Below are positions 23,557 through 34,075 of a stretch of DNA of 64,000 nt, piece by piece. The stretch covers positions 232,377-296,376 of the forward strand of contig NZ_FNNV01000007.1 of the NCBI RefSeq assembly GCF_900106745.1, read 5' to 3'. Both the position numbers and the translations under genes were made by a program. Under the pieces are notes generated by a model. It saw only the letters and a list, made by a program, of their open reading frames with translations. It searched no databases and was not told the DNA's origin. Position 1 is the stretch's first letter. Every line of letters begins with the position of its first letter. The stretch is from Paenibacillus sp. CF384. GTDB taxonomy: Bacteria; Bacillota; Bacilli; Paenibacillales; Paenibacillaceae.

Positions 23557-25388
23557 GCGCTCTCACCTCCGCCGACCTGCACAGGCAGGATGACCGTTAC
23601 CGTCGTGCCTTCATTAAGCTCGGAATCAAGCGCAATGGAGCCGCCATGTGCCTTCACAATTTCCCGGGCAATGGACAAGCCCAGACCGGTACCGCCCATG
23701 TTGCGCGAGCGTGCTTTGTCGACCCGATAGAACCGATCGAAGATTCGGCCAAGATCCCGTTTCGGGATACCGATTCCGGTATCCTTCACGCTAATTGCAA
23801 TAGATGCCGGCTCAAGTCGGCGTGCCATAATCTCAATGCGTCCACCGTCGAGCGTATATTTAATCGCGTTTGAAACGAGATTATCAAGCACTTGATCAAT
23901 CTGGTCACGATCGAGCCAGATGGACGTGATTGCATCTTCTACGCGAACCGACGCCTTAATCGTCTTCTTCCGCAGTTGGAAGGAGAACCGGTCAGCCACT
24001 TCCTCCAGCATATCCGGCACATTCGTCTGCTGCCGCCGCAAGGGAGCTTGATTGGAATCCAGACGCGAGAGATGCAAGAGGTCCGTAACGAGACGAATCA
24101 TCCGCTCTGTCTCATTGCGGATAACGCCGACGAATCGCTGACCAAGCTCTCGCTCATCCATCGCGCCATCGTCAAGCGCCTCCGCATAACTCTTAATTGT
24201 CGTGAGCGGTGTACGCAGCTCATGCGATACATTCGCTACGAACTCGCGCCGCGATTGCTCAAGCCGCTCCTGCTCCGTGACATCCTGCAGCACCGCAATC
24301 GTACCGCTTATGCCTTGATCTCGGCGATGAATCGGCGTCAGCGTCACGCGCATCAGCTCTTCCTCATCACCTTCGGTCTCCAGGTGATAGAGAATAGCCG
24401 ACGGCTCATTCCCCTTCTGCAATCCCGTAAGCTGCGCTTCGTCCATACCGAACAAGTCGGTCAGGCGAATGCCTTCGCAATCATCCCGGCGCAGCATTTC
24501 CTGAGCGCGCCGATTCGTAATAATAACAACGCCGCGTTCATCGGCGGCCACAACCCCGTCGCTCATATTGGCCAGAATCGAAGAAATCTTCTCTTTCTCT
24601 TCTTCCGTTGCCGATAGAGCATCGCGCAAGCGCATCGTCATATCGTTAAACACTTCGCTTAGTCGGCCGATCTCGTCATTGCCGAGTACAGGTACCTGCT
24701 GATCGAACCGGCCTTCCGCAACGGCCGCAGCCTGGCGGGTCAGTGCTTTAATCGGATTCGTAATCGTATGGGCGAGCAGAATGCCAAGAACGCCTGTCAA
24801 TCCAAGCGCAAAGAGCATCCCGGACATGAAGATGCGGTTAATCCGATCAACCGTCGAATAGAGCTCCTTCATCGATGCGACCAGATAAATCGCGCCTACC
24901 GTTTTCTCCCCGTCTACAATCGGCTTGGCGATAATCTTCTTGCGCAAACCGTCCTCATCGATAATTTCCTCTTCGTTATCGCGAATCCCCTGCAGCGCAC
25001 GGCTGACAGCCAGCGACGTATTCTTCTTGCCGATATAGGACTGGTGCGACTGCATCGAGGTGGCCAGCACCTTCCCGCTCGCATCCAAGATTTGAATTTC
25101 AGCTTCACTAATGCTGAACAAACTGCTGACGAGCACCCTGAGATATTCTTCCGTCGAGTTCTCTTCGGAGGTACCTGTCTTGTCCAACCGGTTAGACAGC
25201 GTTTGCGCCGATAATTTCGATAGCAGATTTGCCTGCTCGTTCATGTTGTTCGTAAATGTCGTTGTCAGCGAGGTCTTCATCGTACTGATGAAATAGACGC
25301 CGATCAGCTGCATCGCAATGAGAATCAGCAGCACATAAATAATAATCAGTTTAACTTGAATGGTTCGGAAAAACCGTATCCCGTTCAT
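23553..25388 (-). CDS. walK: Essential cell-wall sensor histidine kinase WalK
   Basis: Kinase of 611 residues. Membrane helices lie at about 12-33 and 187-207 around an extracellular PAS-like domain. HAMP (about 208-260), a cytoplasmic PAS domain (about 268-370), HisKA with His389 ([15 protein letters not shown]), and HATPase with N-box ([11 protein letters not shown]) and GTGLGLSIA follow. It phosphorylates WalR and tunes autolysins to wall synthesis, sensing through its PAS domains. It overlaps walR and walH by 4 nt each, giving the order walR-walK-walH-walI-walJ. Confidence 0.96.
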   Translation of the reverse strand: MNGIRFFRTIQVKLIIIYVLLILIAMQLIGVYFISTMKTSLTTTFTNNMNEQANLLSKLSAQTLSNRLDKTGTSEENSTEEYLRVLVSSLFSISEAEIQILDASGKVLATSMQSHQSYIGKKNTSLAVSRALQGIRDNEEEIIDEDGLRKKIIAKPIVDGEKTVGAIYLVASMKELYSTVDRINRIFMSGMLFALGLTGVLGILLAHTITNPIKALTRQAAAVAEGRFDQQVPVLGNDEIGRLSEVFNDMTMRLRDALSATEEEKEKISSILANMSDGVVAADERGVVIITNRRAQEMLRRDDCEGIRLTDLFGMDEAQLTGLQKGNEPSAILYHLETEGDEEELMRVTLTPIHRRDQGISGTIAVLQDVTEQERLEQSRREFVANVSHELRTPLTTIKSYAEALDDGAMDERELGQRFVGVIRNETERMIRLVTDLLHLSRLDSNQAPLRRQQTNVPDMLEEVADRFSFQLRKKTIKASVRVEDAITSIWLDRDQIDQVLDNLVSNAIKYTLDGGRIEIMARRLEPASIAISVKDTGIGIPKRDLGRIFDRFYRVDKARSRNMGGTGLGLSIAREIVKAHGGSIALDSELNEGTTVTVILPVQVGGGESA

Positions 25389-26140
25389 CCGTACCCGAAC
25401 CCTCCGGATTTCGGATTACGCATCAAGTAACCGAGTCCACGACGGGTCAGAATATATTCCGGCCGGCTTGGATCATCCTCGATCTTTTCCCGAAGTCTCC
25501 GAATCGTAACATCCACGGTACGGACATCGCCGAAATACTCAAATCCCCATACGGCCTGCAGCAAATGCTCGCGCGTCATCACCTTCCCGCAGTTGCGGGC
25601 CAAATAATAAACGAGCTCATACTCACGATGAGTCAGATCGAGCGGTTCATTGTCTTTATAGACGACATACATATCGGTATCGATAAACAGGTTGAAAATC
25701 CCCAGCCCCTGCTTGTCCTCAGCAGCCGCCGAAGCGCCGTTGCCTGCCGAAGCAGCCGCAGACGAAGAAGCATCATTCTTCTGACGCCGCAAATGCGCTT
25801 TCACTCGGGCAAGCAGCTCACGTGTACTGAACGGCTTCGTTACATAATCGTCCGCCCCAAGCTCAAGGCCAAGCACCTTATCCAGCTCGGTATCTTTGGC
25901 TGTCAGCATAATAATCGGCGTTTGCAGACGCGCGCGTACTTCTCGGCACACGTCCATGCCATCCTTCACGGGCAGCATCAAATCAAGCAATATTAAATCC
26001 GGCAGCTCTTCGAACGCGAGCCTTACCGCTTCACCACCGTCGAAGGCGCAAATGACTTGATAGCCTTCCTTCTCGAGGTTGAATTTTATAATGTCCGCAA
26101 TCGGTTGTTCATCATCTACGACTAATATTTTTCCGTGCAT
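25385..26140 (-). CDS. walR: Essential response regulator WalR, with long Ala/Ser linker
   Basis: OmpR-type regulator of 251 residues. The receiver has D9-D10, phospho-acceptor D53 (LLDLMLP) and K102 in TKPF. The C-terminal winged helix ends with [14 protein letters not shown] and RRGLGYL. Between the domains is an Ala/Ser/Gly-rich insert of about 20 residues (near 122-142) that makes it longer than the usual 235. It activates cell-wall hydrolase genes. The promoter was not located in the 190 nt upstream. Confidence 0.96.
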   Translation of the reverse strand: MHGKILVVDDEQPIADIIKFNLEKEGYQVICAFDGGEAVRLAFEELPDLILLDLMLPVKDGMDVCREVRARLQTPIIMLTAKDTELDKVLGLELGADDYVTKPFSTRELLARVKAHLRRQKNDASSSAAASAGNGASAAAEDKQGLGIFNLFIDTDMYVVYKDNEPLDLTHREYELVYYLARNCGKVMTREHLLQAVWGFEYFGDVRTVDVTIRRLREKIEDDPSRPEYILTRRGLGYLMRNPKSGGFGYG

Positions 26141-26278
26141 CGCTACACCGCCTGTCGCTTAGCAATCTCCTTCTATTCTACCATAGGAACTGTCTTAGTT
26201 CCCAATGAAAGTTCCCTCATATGAGGGGAGAATTGGTCGAATTCCCGCGGATTTTGTGACTTTCCTCTGAACGCAAAA

Positions 26279-26309
26279 ACACTGCCGAGGCCATAATGGC
26301 CGAGCAGTG
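26279..26309. terminator. Hairpin downstream of the M23 peptidase
   Basis: ACACTGC and GCAGTGT close a stem with inner GGCC/GGCC pairing around ATAAT. It lies 26 nt past the peptidase stop, with only a modest T-run, so it is probably but not certainly a terminator. Confidence 0.55.
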
Positions 26310-26334
26310 TTCGTATCCTTCGCGATTGCTTCGC

Positions 26335-27840
26335 TTACAGGTACTTAAGCGGATTTTGCAATGCGCCGTTCTTATGAACCTCAAAGTGCAAATGCGTGCC
26401 GAAGGAGTGACCGGTATTACCCATAATGCCGATCCGCTGACCCTTCTCAACCGTCTGACCACGCTTGACGGAAATTTTGCTAAGATGGCCGTAAACTGTT
26501 TCATAGCCGTTATGGTGATTGATAATGATACAATTGCCAAGCCCCGGACGTTGACCGGTGAAGCTGACTGTACCATTGTCTGCTGCCATAATGTTCTTGT
26601 TCCCTACCATATCAACGCCGCGGTGCAATGTGCCCCAACGCTGACCGAAGCTGCTAGTAAGACGCGCGCCGGTGACCGGCCAGCTGAAGCGGCCGCTGCC
26701 TTCGCTTAGCATAACCTTCGTTCCTTTCATCACGATCGCCGGAACGGATGGCTTCAGAACGACTTCACTGATCAGCTCTTCGCTCATCAAGTAACCATTC
26801 TGCTTCACTAAGCGGTACACCAATTGCTTCTTCCCACTCTGGCCTTGGCGAATGACCTTCGACTGGCCTGCCTTCATATTGCTGTTCTTCTGAACGACCG
26901 TTGCCGGTTCAATGGATTCGGTTTCCGTGACATTCTCGACCGTTTCGACTGTCACTTGCGGCTGAAGCACCGTGAGATCAAGCACGTCTCCGACTTTAAT
27001 CATGTCATCTTTAATCCATTTGTTACGTTCATAGATGACCTGCGGCGAAATATCGAACTTGTGTGCGATACACCCTACACAGTCACCATCTTGAACCGTA
27101 TACGAAGTAGGTTTCACAGTTCCTTTGATAAGCTGCAAATACAACTGCTCAGGATCGGCAATGTCCGCCGGCTGCACTTCTGCTTCTTTAGTCGCAACCT
27201 TCTCGACAAATTTCACGGATTTCAATGCCGATTTGGACTTCAAGCTGCCGTCAGCGGAGTAGGCTAATGCCGTCACTTCCGCCTTGCCGGCTTTCACTGT
27301 CGGCGAATATTTACCTTCTACCCGCTTGAGCAGCGCAGTAGCCGTAGCCTTGTCCTTCACAACGCCGACTCGCTTGCCGTCTACAACGAGCTCTACGCCC
27401 GTAGCATGTGAAGCAATCAGCCCTTCAAGCTTCTGCAAAGTCGCCGATGAATCGGGTTTCGCATTGTAAGCGCTTTTATCGCTGTATGTGATCGTACCTG
27501 CGTCAAGCACCATATGTATGCCTGCGTTTTTCTCCTGAATTTGTTTCTCTTTGTTGCTAATCCACTCTTCAACCTGGGTCTCTGAGCCTACTTCTCCGAT
27601 CAGCTTGCCATTATGATAAACTTCGACATAATCTACGGTGTGTGCTTGTACATAATGACTGCCGCTGAAGCCTGCAATCGTCAATAAAGCTACTGCGCTT
27701 ACCGCTAGAAATAACGGTTTCTTGCTCAGTAATCGGTGCTTCGTATTGCCTTGCGTGCTATTTGGGTTGACGGTCCGAAAAGTCTGTCGGAACGAGTTCC
27801 ATACCTTCCGGATGCGACCCCTCTCATTAAAAAAGGCCAT
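26335..27840 (-). CDS. Membrane-anchored M23 peptidoglycan hydrolase with LysM and G5 domains
   Basis: A 501-residue wall enzyme. It has a basic cytosolic N-terminus and a membrane helix at about 41-60. A long spacer with two related VEVYHNGKLIGEV/VELVVDGKRVGVV segments and a LysM-like domain (246-291) follow, then a G5 domain (about 296-375) and LytM/M23 peptidase (about 403-499). Zinc ligands are His407 and Asp410 (HRGVD) and His485 in HLHFEV. The LysM has an unusual CVGC (Cys254, Cys257) in its first turn. It likely cleaves peptide cross-bridges; nearness to walRK suits a wall role. Confidence 0.92.
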   Translation of the reverse strand: MAFFNERGRIRKVWNSFRQTFRTVNPNSTQGNTKHRLLSKKPLFLAVSAVALLTIAGFSGSHYVQAHTVDYVEVYHNGKLIGEVGSETQVEEWISNKEKQIQEKNAGIHMVLDAGTITYSDKSAYNAKPDSSATLQKLEGLIASHATGVELVVDGKRVGVVKDKATATALLKRVEGKYSPTVKAGKAEVTALAYSADGSLKSKSALKSVKFVEKVATKEAEVQPADIADPEQLYLQLIKGTVKPTSYTVQDGDCVGCIAHKFDISPQVIYERNKWIKDDMIKVGDVLDLTVLQPQVTVETVENVTETESIEPATVVQKNSNMKAGQSKVIRQGQSGKKQLVYRLVKQNGYLMSEELISEVVLKPSVPAIVMKGTKVMLSEGSGRFSWPVTGARLTSSFGQRWGTLHRGVDMVGNKNIMAADNGTVSFTGQRPGLGNCIIINHHNGYETVYGHLSKISVKRGQTVEKGQRIGIMGNTGHSFGTHLHFEVHKNGALQNPLKYL

Positions 27841-27974
27841 GATCGTCTCCTTTTCGCGTTATGGTCCATAACTTTGTTGGGATCGGACAATGTAAAACAT
27901 ACATTGCCAGGGTACGAATTCTACTTTATCATAACGCTGCATTACGATTCAACCAAACGACCCTTGGCTTGACA

Positions 27975-28634
27975 TTAATATTTGCTCAGAATTGCCAGCA
28001 TTGCGTCGTATTCTGTCCGATCTAGGTATTGCGCCATGAGCTGCTGGACCTGGGTCATTTCCCCGTCTGTCAGCCCATCCTCCATCAGCTTCGATATGTT
28101 CTGCCATGCGTCCTGCGGGAGCTTCGTCAAGGTATCGAACAGCTTCTCCTTATCGGAATCGCTGATTTGCGATTTCGCTGCATTAATCTCATCGGTCGAC
28201 ATAGCAACCTCGTCATCCGATTTAGAAGCAACGCCACTGCCTGCTTTCGTCCCGGTCCCGCCTCCGATATCGCTAAGTTCACCGCTCGGAGTCTGCTCGA
28301 ACGCATCGACCGAAGCCGGTGAATCGCTATCCGTTGACGTCGAATCATCGTTCTTATCTGCACTGCTTCCTGTTTTCGCATCTGCATCTTTATCCTTCGA
28401 TGAAGAATCCGTATCCACTGTGTTTCCTTTCTGCTTCACGACGGGGTCCGCTCCCCATAGCCCGCCCCATACGCCGTTCAGTGCAAAAGGCTTCTGTTCG
28501 AGCGGCACATTAAACTGCTTCAGCAGCGTCTCGACATAGCTGTTCACGATATAGCCTGTCGTCCAGATTGATAGAAAACTGATCAGCAGTCCCGCCGCGA
28601 TCGTTTTCGCCAGCCACCCTGTCATTTTCCACAT
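27975..28634 (-). CDS. Single-pass membrane protein with low-complexity region, unknown function
   Basis: A 219-residue protein with one N-terminal helix (about 4-24, WLAKTIAAGLLISFLSIWTT) and a short conserved-looking extracellular segment. About 85 residues rich in Asp, Ser, Lys and Gly follow, then a folded-looking C-terminus (NISKLMEDGLTDGEMTQVQQ). GGAGGG lies 8 nt before the ATG at 28634, preferred over an in-frame start 27 nt upstream. The C-terminal helices might contact a partner after a flexible arm. No family is recognised. Confidence 0.7.
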   Translation of the reverse strand: MWKMTGWLAKTIAAGLLISFLSIWTTGYIVNSYVETLLKQFNVPLEQKPFALNGVWGGLWGADPVVKQKGNTVDTDSSSKDKDADAKTGSSADKNDDSTSTDSDSPASVDAFEQTPSGELSDIGGGTGTKAGSGVASKSDDEVAMSTDEINAAKSQISDSDKEKLFDTLTKLPQDAWQNISKLMEDGLTDGEMTQVQQLMAQYLDRTEYDAMLAILSKY

Positions 28635-28739
28635 GATTATCACCCTCCTATGCAAGGGCATTTTCGCCCATACTTCTTAGTATGGGCACGCGGTGCAGGA
28701 ACCATTCACATTTGCAGGCCCCAATTAGGCAAAAAAAGA

Positions 28740-28767
28740 AGAGGACCGCGATTTCTCGCAGTCCTCT
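28740..28767 (-). terminator. purA terminator
   Basis: AGAGGAC and GTCCTCT with inner GCGA/TCGC form a stem with one mismatch around TTTC. The minus strand continues TCTTTTTTTGCC. It begins 15 nt beyond the purA stop. Confidence 0.88.
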
Positions 28768-28781
28768 GAATTGGTAATTAA

Positions 28782-30068
28782 TTAAACGTAGATAGGTACA
28801 ACCGGATTCGTCTGCTCGCGGTTACGTCCCACGGAGAAGATCGCAATCGGAATTCCTGTAAGCTCGGATACCCGCTCCACGTAGCGGCGCGTGTTCTCTG
28901 GCAGATCAGCCAAGGTCTTCGCATTCGTGATATCTTCGCTCCAGCCCGGCATTTCTTCGTACACCGCTTCGCACTCGGAGACCAGCTTCAAGCTCGCAGG
29001 ATAATGCGTAATGATTTCGCCGTTCAGCTTGTAGCCTGTGCAAATTTTAACCGTTTCCAGTCCCGAAAGTACGTCAAGCGAGTTCAAGGACAAGCCTGTA
29101 ATTCCGCTTACGCGGCGTGCATGGCGGACAACAACAGTGTCGAACCAGCCTACACGGCGCGGACGGCCAGTAACCGTACCGTATTCGAAACCTTTCTCGC
29201 GGATCCAGTCACCTGTCTCATTGCTGAGCTCCGTTGGGAATGGACCGTCACCAACACGCGTCGTGTACGCTTTGGCAACGCCGATAACTTGTTGGATCTT
29301 CGAAGGTCCAACGCCGGAGCCGATACAAACGCCGCCAGCTGTCGGGTTCGAAGACGTCACGTATGGATAAGTGCCTTGGTCGATATCAAGCATAACGCCT
29401 TGTGCACCTTCGAACAGAATACGTTTGCCTTCGTCGATTGCATCGTTCAGCACAACGGAAGTGTCTGTTACGTAAGGACGAAGTGTCTCTGCATACCCCA
29501 AGTATTCTGCAAGAATAGCGTCAGCATCCAGCTTCTCGCCGTTGTAAACTTGCTCAATCACTTGGTTTTTCTCGATAACCATGCGGCGAAGCTTCGCTTC
29601 GAACTCTTCTGCATCAAGCAGGTCAGCGACACGGATACCGTTACGCGCTGCTTTGTCCATGTAGCAAGGGCCGATGCCTTTGCGAGTCGTACCGATCTTG
29701 TTATCGCCTTTACGCTCTTCTTCAAGGCCGTCAAGCACAAGGTGATACGGCATGATCAGATGCGCGCGGTCACTGATTTTCAAATTCTCCGAGGAGAAGC
29801 CATTGTCATGTATATAGTTAATTTCATCAATCAGTGCGGACGGATTGATAACCATACCGTTACCGATGACGCACACTTTATTTTCATTGAAAATGCCCGA
29901 TGGAATCATCGTGAGCTTATATTTCTTATTGCCGATCATAATGGTATGACCTGCGTTGTTTCCCCCCTGGTACCGGGCTACAACATCAGCACCGTCCGCC
30001 AGAAAGTCGGTGATTTTTCCTTTGCCTTCGTCTCCCCACTGGGTTCCGACTACAACTACCGTTGACAT
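28782..30068 (-). CDS. purA: Adenylosuccinate synthetase
   Basis: Full-length enzyme of 428 residues that joins IMP and aspartate using GTP, the first step to AMP. GTP-binding and catalytic motifs are WGDEGKGK (near 11-18) and GNNAGHT (near 37), with the signature [19 protein letters not shown]. The C-terminal [10 protein letters not shown] is typical. It follows dnaB by 194 nt, as in B. subtilis. A purine operator was looked for and not found in that gap. Confidence 0.98.
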   Translation of the reverse strand: MSTVVVVGTQWGDEGKGKITDFLADGADVVARYQGGNNAGHTIMIGNKKYKLTMIPSGIFNENKVCVIGNGMVINPSALIDEINYIHDNGFSSENLKISDRAHLIMPYHLVLDGLEEERKGDNKIGTTRKGIGPCYMDKAARNGIRVADLLDAEEFEAKLRRMVIEKNQVIEQVYNGEKLDADAILAEYLGYAETLRPYVTDTSVVLNDAIDEGKRILFEGAQGVMLDIDQGTYPYVTSSNPTAGGVCIGSGVGPSKIQQVIGVAKAYTTRVGDGPFPTELSNETGDWIREKGFEYGTVTGRPRRVGWFDTVVVRHARRVSGITGLSLNSLDVLSGLETVKICTGYKLNGEIITHYPASLKLVSECEAVYEEMPGWSEDITNAKTLADLPENTRRYVERVSELTGIPIAIFSVGRNREQTNPVVPIYV

Positions 30069-30262
30069 GGATATACCCCCATTACAAGTTTTGCACGCAC
30101 TGCCGAGGTGAAATTATAAAAACAACATAATAGCTACCAGCTTTAGACAGCATGATTAGTTTAGCAGTCTGCAGTGGTAAAGTCAACGAAAAGCGAACAA
30201 TTGTAGGGTCCTATATCGCATTGTTCGGAATTTCGTTTAATGTGGGATACAACCCTCCCCTG

Positions 30263-31624
30263 TTAGGAGGCTTGGCCGGGTTCTTGGTGCGAACGGTCTA
30301 AACTAACGAATTTATTGTAATTCTTCAGGAAGGCAAGTTCGACAGTTCCTACAGGACCGTTACGCTGTTTAGCAATAATGATTTCGATAATGTTCTTCTT
30401 CTCGGATTCCTTATCATAGTAGTCATCCCGGTATAGGAACGCTACAATATCGGCATCTTGCTCGATCGAACCGGATTCCCGAAGGTCAGACATCATCGGA
30501 CGCTTGTCCTGGCGCTGCTCAACGCCCCGGCTGAGCTGCGACAGTGCGATAACCGGCACTTCGAGTTCACGGGCGATTTGCTTCAGTGTACGAGAAATCT
30601 CGGATACTTCCTGTTGACGATTCTCGCCGGCTTTGCCGCGTCCTTGAATGAGCTGGAGATAATCGATTAGAATCATGCCAAGTCCGCGCTCTTTCTTAAG
30701 TCGGCGGCATTTGGCCCTAATATCCGATACGGTAATGCCCGGCGTATCATCGATGAAGATTTGCGCTTCAGACAACGAACCAATCGCCATCGTTAGCTTT
30801 TCCCAATCGTCGCCTTCCAAATACCCGGTACGCAATCGGCCCGCATCTACGTTGGATTCCGCACAAATCATACGCTGCACCAGCTGAGCAGCCGACATCT
30901 CCAGACTGAAGATGGCGACCGTTTCACGCGCTCGTACACCGACGTTTTGCGCAATATTAAGGGCGAATGCCGTCTTACCTACGGATGGCCGTGCAGCCAC
31001 AATAATAAGGTCATTTTTCTGGAAGCCCGCGGTCATCTTGTCCAAGTCGGTAAATCCGGACGGGATGCCTGTTGAGCCGCCTTTATTCGAATATAACTGC
31101 TCCACTTTCTCGAATACTTCCATGAGCACATCGCGAATGGATATGAATCCAGTGCTTGAACGACGGTTAGACAGCTCCATGATGCGGGCTTCCGCATCAC
31201 TAAGCATGGCTCCGACATTCTCAGCCGCGGCATAGCCTTCCGATACGATATTCGTCGCAGTCCGAATGAGACGGCGAAGCATCGATTTCTCTTCAACGAT
31301 CTGCGCATAGTAATCGACATTAGCGGCTGTTGGAACCGCGTTACCCAGCTTGGCCAGATAACTGACGCCACCGATTTCCTCCAGCTGCTGCCGATCCTGC
31401 AAATAAGCAGTCAAGGTTACCAAGTCAATCGGCTGGCTGGCTTCACCAAGCTCCACCATCGCTTCAAACAGCAGCTGATGCGACGGCAGATAGAAGTCCT
31501 CGCTGCGCAGCCGCTCCATCGCCGTTATTAACGCTTCCGTTTGCAATAAGACAGCACCGAGTACCGCTTGTTCGGCTTCCATATTCTGTGGCGGTATTCG
31601 GTCAAAACTCATCTCATTACTCAT
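30263..31624 (-). CDS. dnaB: Replicative DNA helicase DnaB (DnaC of B. subtilis)
   Basis: Hexameric fork helicase of 453 residues. The N-terminal DnaB domain (about 10-110) begins RIPPQNMEAEQAVLGAVLL. The RecA-like core has Walker A RPSVGKTAFALN (about 210), Walker B (LGMILIDYLQLI) and an arginine-finger segment near RGVEQRQDKRP. No intein is present. It is 30 nt downstream of rplI, in the usual rplI-dnaB-purA order. Confidence 0.98.
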   Translation of the reverse strand: MSNEMSFDRIPPQNMEAEQAVLGAVLLQTEALITAMERLRSEDFYLPSHQLLFEAMVELGEASQPIDLVTLTAYLQDRQQLEEIGGVSYLAKLGNAVPTAANVDYYAQIVEEKSMLRRLIRTATNIVSEGYAAAENVGAMLSDAEARIMELSNRRSSTGFISIRDVLMEVFEKVEQLYSNKGGSTGIPSGFTDLDKMTAGFQKNDLIIVAARPSVGKTAFALNIAQNVGVRARETVAIFSLEMSAAQLVQRMICAESNVDAGRLRTGYLEGDDWEKLTMAIGSLSEAQIFIDDTPGITVSDIRAKCRRLKKERGLGMILIDYLQLIQGRGKAGENRQQEVSEISRTLKQIARELEVPVIALSQLSRGVEQRQDKRPMMSDLRESGSIEQDADIVAFLYRDDYYDKESEKKNIIEIIIAKQRNGPVGTVELAFLKNYNKFVSLDRSHQEPGQAS

Positions 31625-31654
31625 TGGTCCGCATGACTCCCCTTTTGATTGCTC

Positions 31655-32098
31655 TTATTCCTCTGTAGCATGTACACTAAGCTTCGCTTTCACTTCTGGA
31701 TGGAGCTTTAGCATAACTTGCGTAACGCCAAGCGTGCGAATGGGTTCTTCCAGTTCAATCTTGCGTTTGTCTACTTTGACGCCTTGCGCCTCAAGCGACT
31801 CCGCGATTTGTTTGCTTGTGATAGCGCCGAACAAACGACCGCCTTCTCCGGCTTTCGTTTTCACAATAATTTTCATCGCTTCCAGACGTTCTGCAAGCGC
31901 CTTGGCATCTTCTTTTTCTTTCTCTTTCTTCTTCTGCTCGGATGCCTTCTGCACATCAAGCGTCTTCAGGTTGCCATCGGAAGCCGGCTTCGCCAAGTTC
32001 TTCGGGAATAGGAAGTTGCGCACATACCCTTCCGACACCTCTTTAACCTCACCTTTCTTACCTTGCCCCTTCACGTCTTGCAGAAAAATTACCTTCAT
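31655..32098 (-). CDS. rplI: Ribosomal protein bL9
   Basis: A 147-residue ribosomal protein of typical length. The N-terminal RNA-binding domain opens [22 protein letters not shown] Lys/Glu-rich connecting helix (about 45-75) and the C-terminal domain ([14 protein letters not shown]) follow. Its start overlaps the stop of gdpP by 4 nt, so it is translated with the c-di-AMP phosphodiesterase upstream. Confidence 0.97.
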   Translation of the reverse strand: MKVIFLQDVKGQGKKGEVKEVSEGYVRNFLFPKNLAKPASDGNLKTLDVQKASEQKKKEKEKEDAKALAERLEAMKIIVKTKAGEGGRLFGAITSKQIAESLEAQGVKVDKRKIELEEPIRTLGVTQVMLKLHPEVKAKLSVHATEE

Positions 32099-34056
32099 TC
32101 GAATAACCCCTCTTCCTTATCAAGTTCTTGCAGCACCTGCTTCAGTCGCTGCGCTACTTCCACTACAGTTCCTTCTTGCTGAGCGGCGGCATTCGTTAAA
32201 TGCCCGCCTCCGCCCATTCGCTCCATGACTACTTGCACGTTCATGTGCCCCAGTGAACGGGCACTGATGCCAATCAGACCGTCCGGCCGTTCTCCTATGA
32301 CGAAGGAAGCCAGCACATCGGTCATATTAAGCAGCGTATCTGCCGTCTGCGCAATGAGCAGCTGCGAATACTGCCGGCCTTGCTCCGTCATCGCAATGGC
32401 GATATGGTCATATACGATTTCAGCCTGCTTAATAATCTCTGCCTTCTTAATGTATTCGGTCAAGTCTTCTTTCAGCATCCGCTGAATCAAGGTTGAATCC
32501 GCTCCGTTGCGGCGCAGGAACGAAGCCGCTTCAAAGGTGCGCGAGCCGGTACGAAGCGAGAAGCTCTTCGTATCCACGGTAATCCCCGCCAGCAGCGCTG
32601 TTGCTTCTCTAACATCCAGGAGCACTCGATCGTTAATATATTGCAGCAGCTCCGTGATGAGCTCACAAGTCGAGGACGCATAGGGCTCCATATAGACCAG
32701 AATCGCATTCGCGATAAACTCTTCTCCGCGTCTATGGTGATCGACCACTACAATTTTGTCCGTTTGCGTTAACAGCTTCGGTTCTTTCACCATCGATGCT
32801 TTATGCGTATCGACGACGACGACGAGCGTGTTTCCGTTAATCAGCTCTTTAGCCTGCTCAGGCGTTATAAATCGTTTGGCTATCCGCTCTTCTTCCCTCA
32901 GCATCTCCATCATTTTCTGGATGGAAGGATTAACGCCCTCCAGTACGATGTACGCTTCTTTATTAAAGAGCATAGCAGCCTTCAGTACGCCAATGGAAGC
33001 GCCGATCGCATCCATATCCGGCATTTTATGCCCCATGATAACGACGCGGTCGCTGTCTTTGATCAGATCACGCAGCGCATGCGCGACAACCCTCGCCCGA
33101 ACACGGGTCCGTTTCTCTACGGCGTTGGACTTCCCGCCATAGAAGGACTGCCGCTGTCCGACCTTCACGGCAGCCTGGTCGCCTCCGCGTCCAAGTGCAT
33201 AATCGAGGCTCGTCTGTGCCCAGTGCCCGAGCTCCACAACGCTTTCGGCACCTGCAGCGAAGCCGATGCTGAGCGTCATCGGAATCTTATTCTCCGCGGT
33301 AATCTCCCGCACCTCATCGAGAAGGACGAACCGCGATAACTCCAATTGCTTGAGCGTACGCATGTCGGTAATAACCAAGTATCGGTCAGACGTGAGCCGT
33401 TTCAAATACACATGGAACTTGTTCGCCCAATCCGTAATTTCCGCAGTCGCCTTCGAGAGCAGCGTGCTGCGCTGTTGATCGTCCATGCCTTGCGTAACCT
33501 CATCGAGGTTATCCATCATGACGATGCCAAGCGCAAGCTTCTCTTCTTCATATCGCTTAGCCAGCTGCCAGCGCTGCGTCATATCACGGATGTAGAGCAG
33601 GCGCTCATCGAACCTGAACTGCAGCTCGTATACCGAGTTGCCGACATGCGCTTCTACAGTGCCTTCTCGTTCCTTGGCCTGCGACAGTGTCGGGAACAGA
33701 TCTTCTAATGAATCCCCGACAACAGATTCCCGCTCCAGCATGTGCGTAACAAACGCATTATGCCATTCTACGGTCTTGTCTTCGTTATAGAGAATAATTC
33801 CGAATGGCAAATCGCTGATAACCTCATTGCCGGCCTTCTTCACCCGATACGACAGCGTCCCAAGATAGACCTTTAAATCGCGGCGAAAAGCTCGCTCGGC
33901 CATTACGGAGTAGAAGCCGACCGCCCCACAGAGCAGCAGTCCCAGCATACCGAGCTTCCATTCATAGAAAGCAAGTGTGACCGTTAGCAAAATCATAAGC
34001 ACGAATGCCCACAAATGGTGCATGCCGTGCCAGCGATTAATTAAAAACTTTGGCAT
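32095..34056 (-). CDS. gdpP: Cyclic-di-AMP phosphodiesterase GdpP (YybT)
   Basis: A 653-residue membrane protein. Two N-terminal helices (about 12-55), a PAS-like domain (about 70-150), a degenerate GGDEF domain (about 170-300) and DHH/DHHA1 phosphodiesterase modules (about 335-640) follow in order. Catalytic motifs are [14 protein letters not shown] and VDHHRRGE. It hydrolyses c-di-AMP and so affects wall, potassium and beta-lactam responses. The frame is open to 34128, but [11 protein letters not shown] at 34056 with GGAGG 11 nt upstream gives the family start and removes an overlap with yybS. Confidence 0.95.
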   Translation of the reverse strand: MPKFLINRWHGMHHLWAFVLMILLTVTLAFYEWKLGMLGLLLCGAVGFYSVMAERAFRRDLKVYLGTLSYRVKKAGNEVISDLPFGIILYNEDKTVEWHNAFVTHMLERESVVGDSLEDLFPTLSQAKEREGTVEAHVGNSVYELQFRFDERLLYIRDMTQRWQLAKRYEEEKLALGIVMMDNLDEVTQGMDDQQRSTLLSKATAEITDWANKFHVYLKRLTSDRYLVITDMRTLKQLELSRFVLLDEVREITAENKIPMTLSIGFAAGAESVVELGHWAQTSLDYALGRGGDQAAVKVGQRQSFYGGKSNAVEKRTRVRARVVAHALRDLIKDSDRVVIMGHKMPDMDAIGASIGVLKAAMLFNKEAYIVLEGVNPSIQKMMEMLREEERIAKRFITPEQAKELINGNTLVVVVDTHKASMVKEPKLLTQTDKIVVVDHHRRGEEFIANAILVYMEPYASSTCELITELLQYINDRVLLDVREATALLAGITVDTKSFSLRTGSRTFEAASFLRRNGADSTLIQRMLKEDLTEYIKKAEIIKQAEIVYDHIAIAMTEQGRQYSQLLIAQTADTLLNMTDVLASFVIGERPDGLIGISARSLGHMNVQVVMERMGGGGHLTNAAAQQEGTVVEVAQRLKQVLQELDKEEGLFE

Positions 34057-34075
34057 TGTTTCATTCGCCTCCGTA

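Noticed and set aside
29004..30065. A 353-codon open frame antisense to purA
   Set aside because: It is the complement of a strongly conserved gene, has no ribosome site and an unnatural Cys/Asn/Arg-rich composition.
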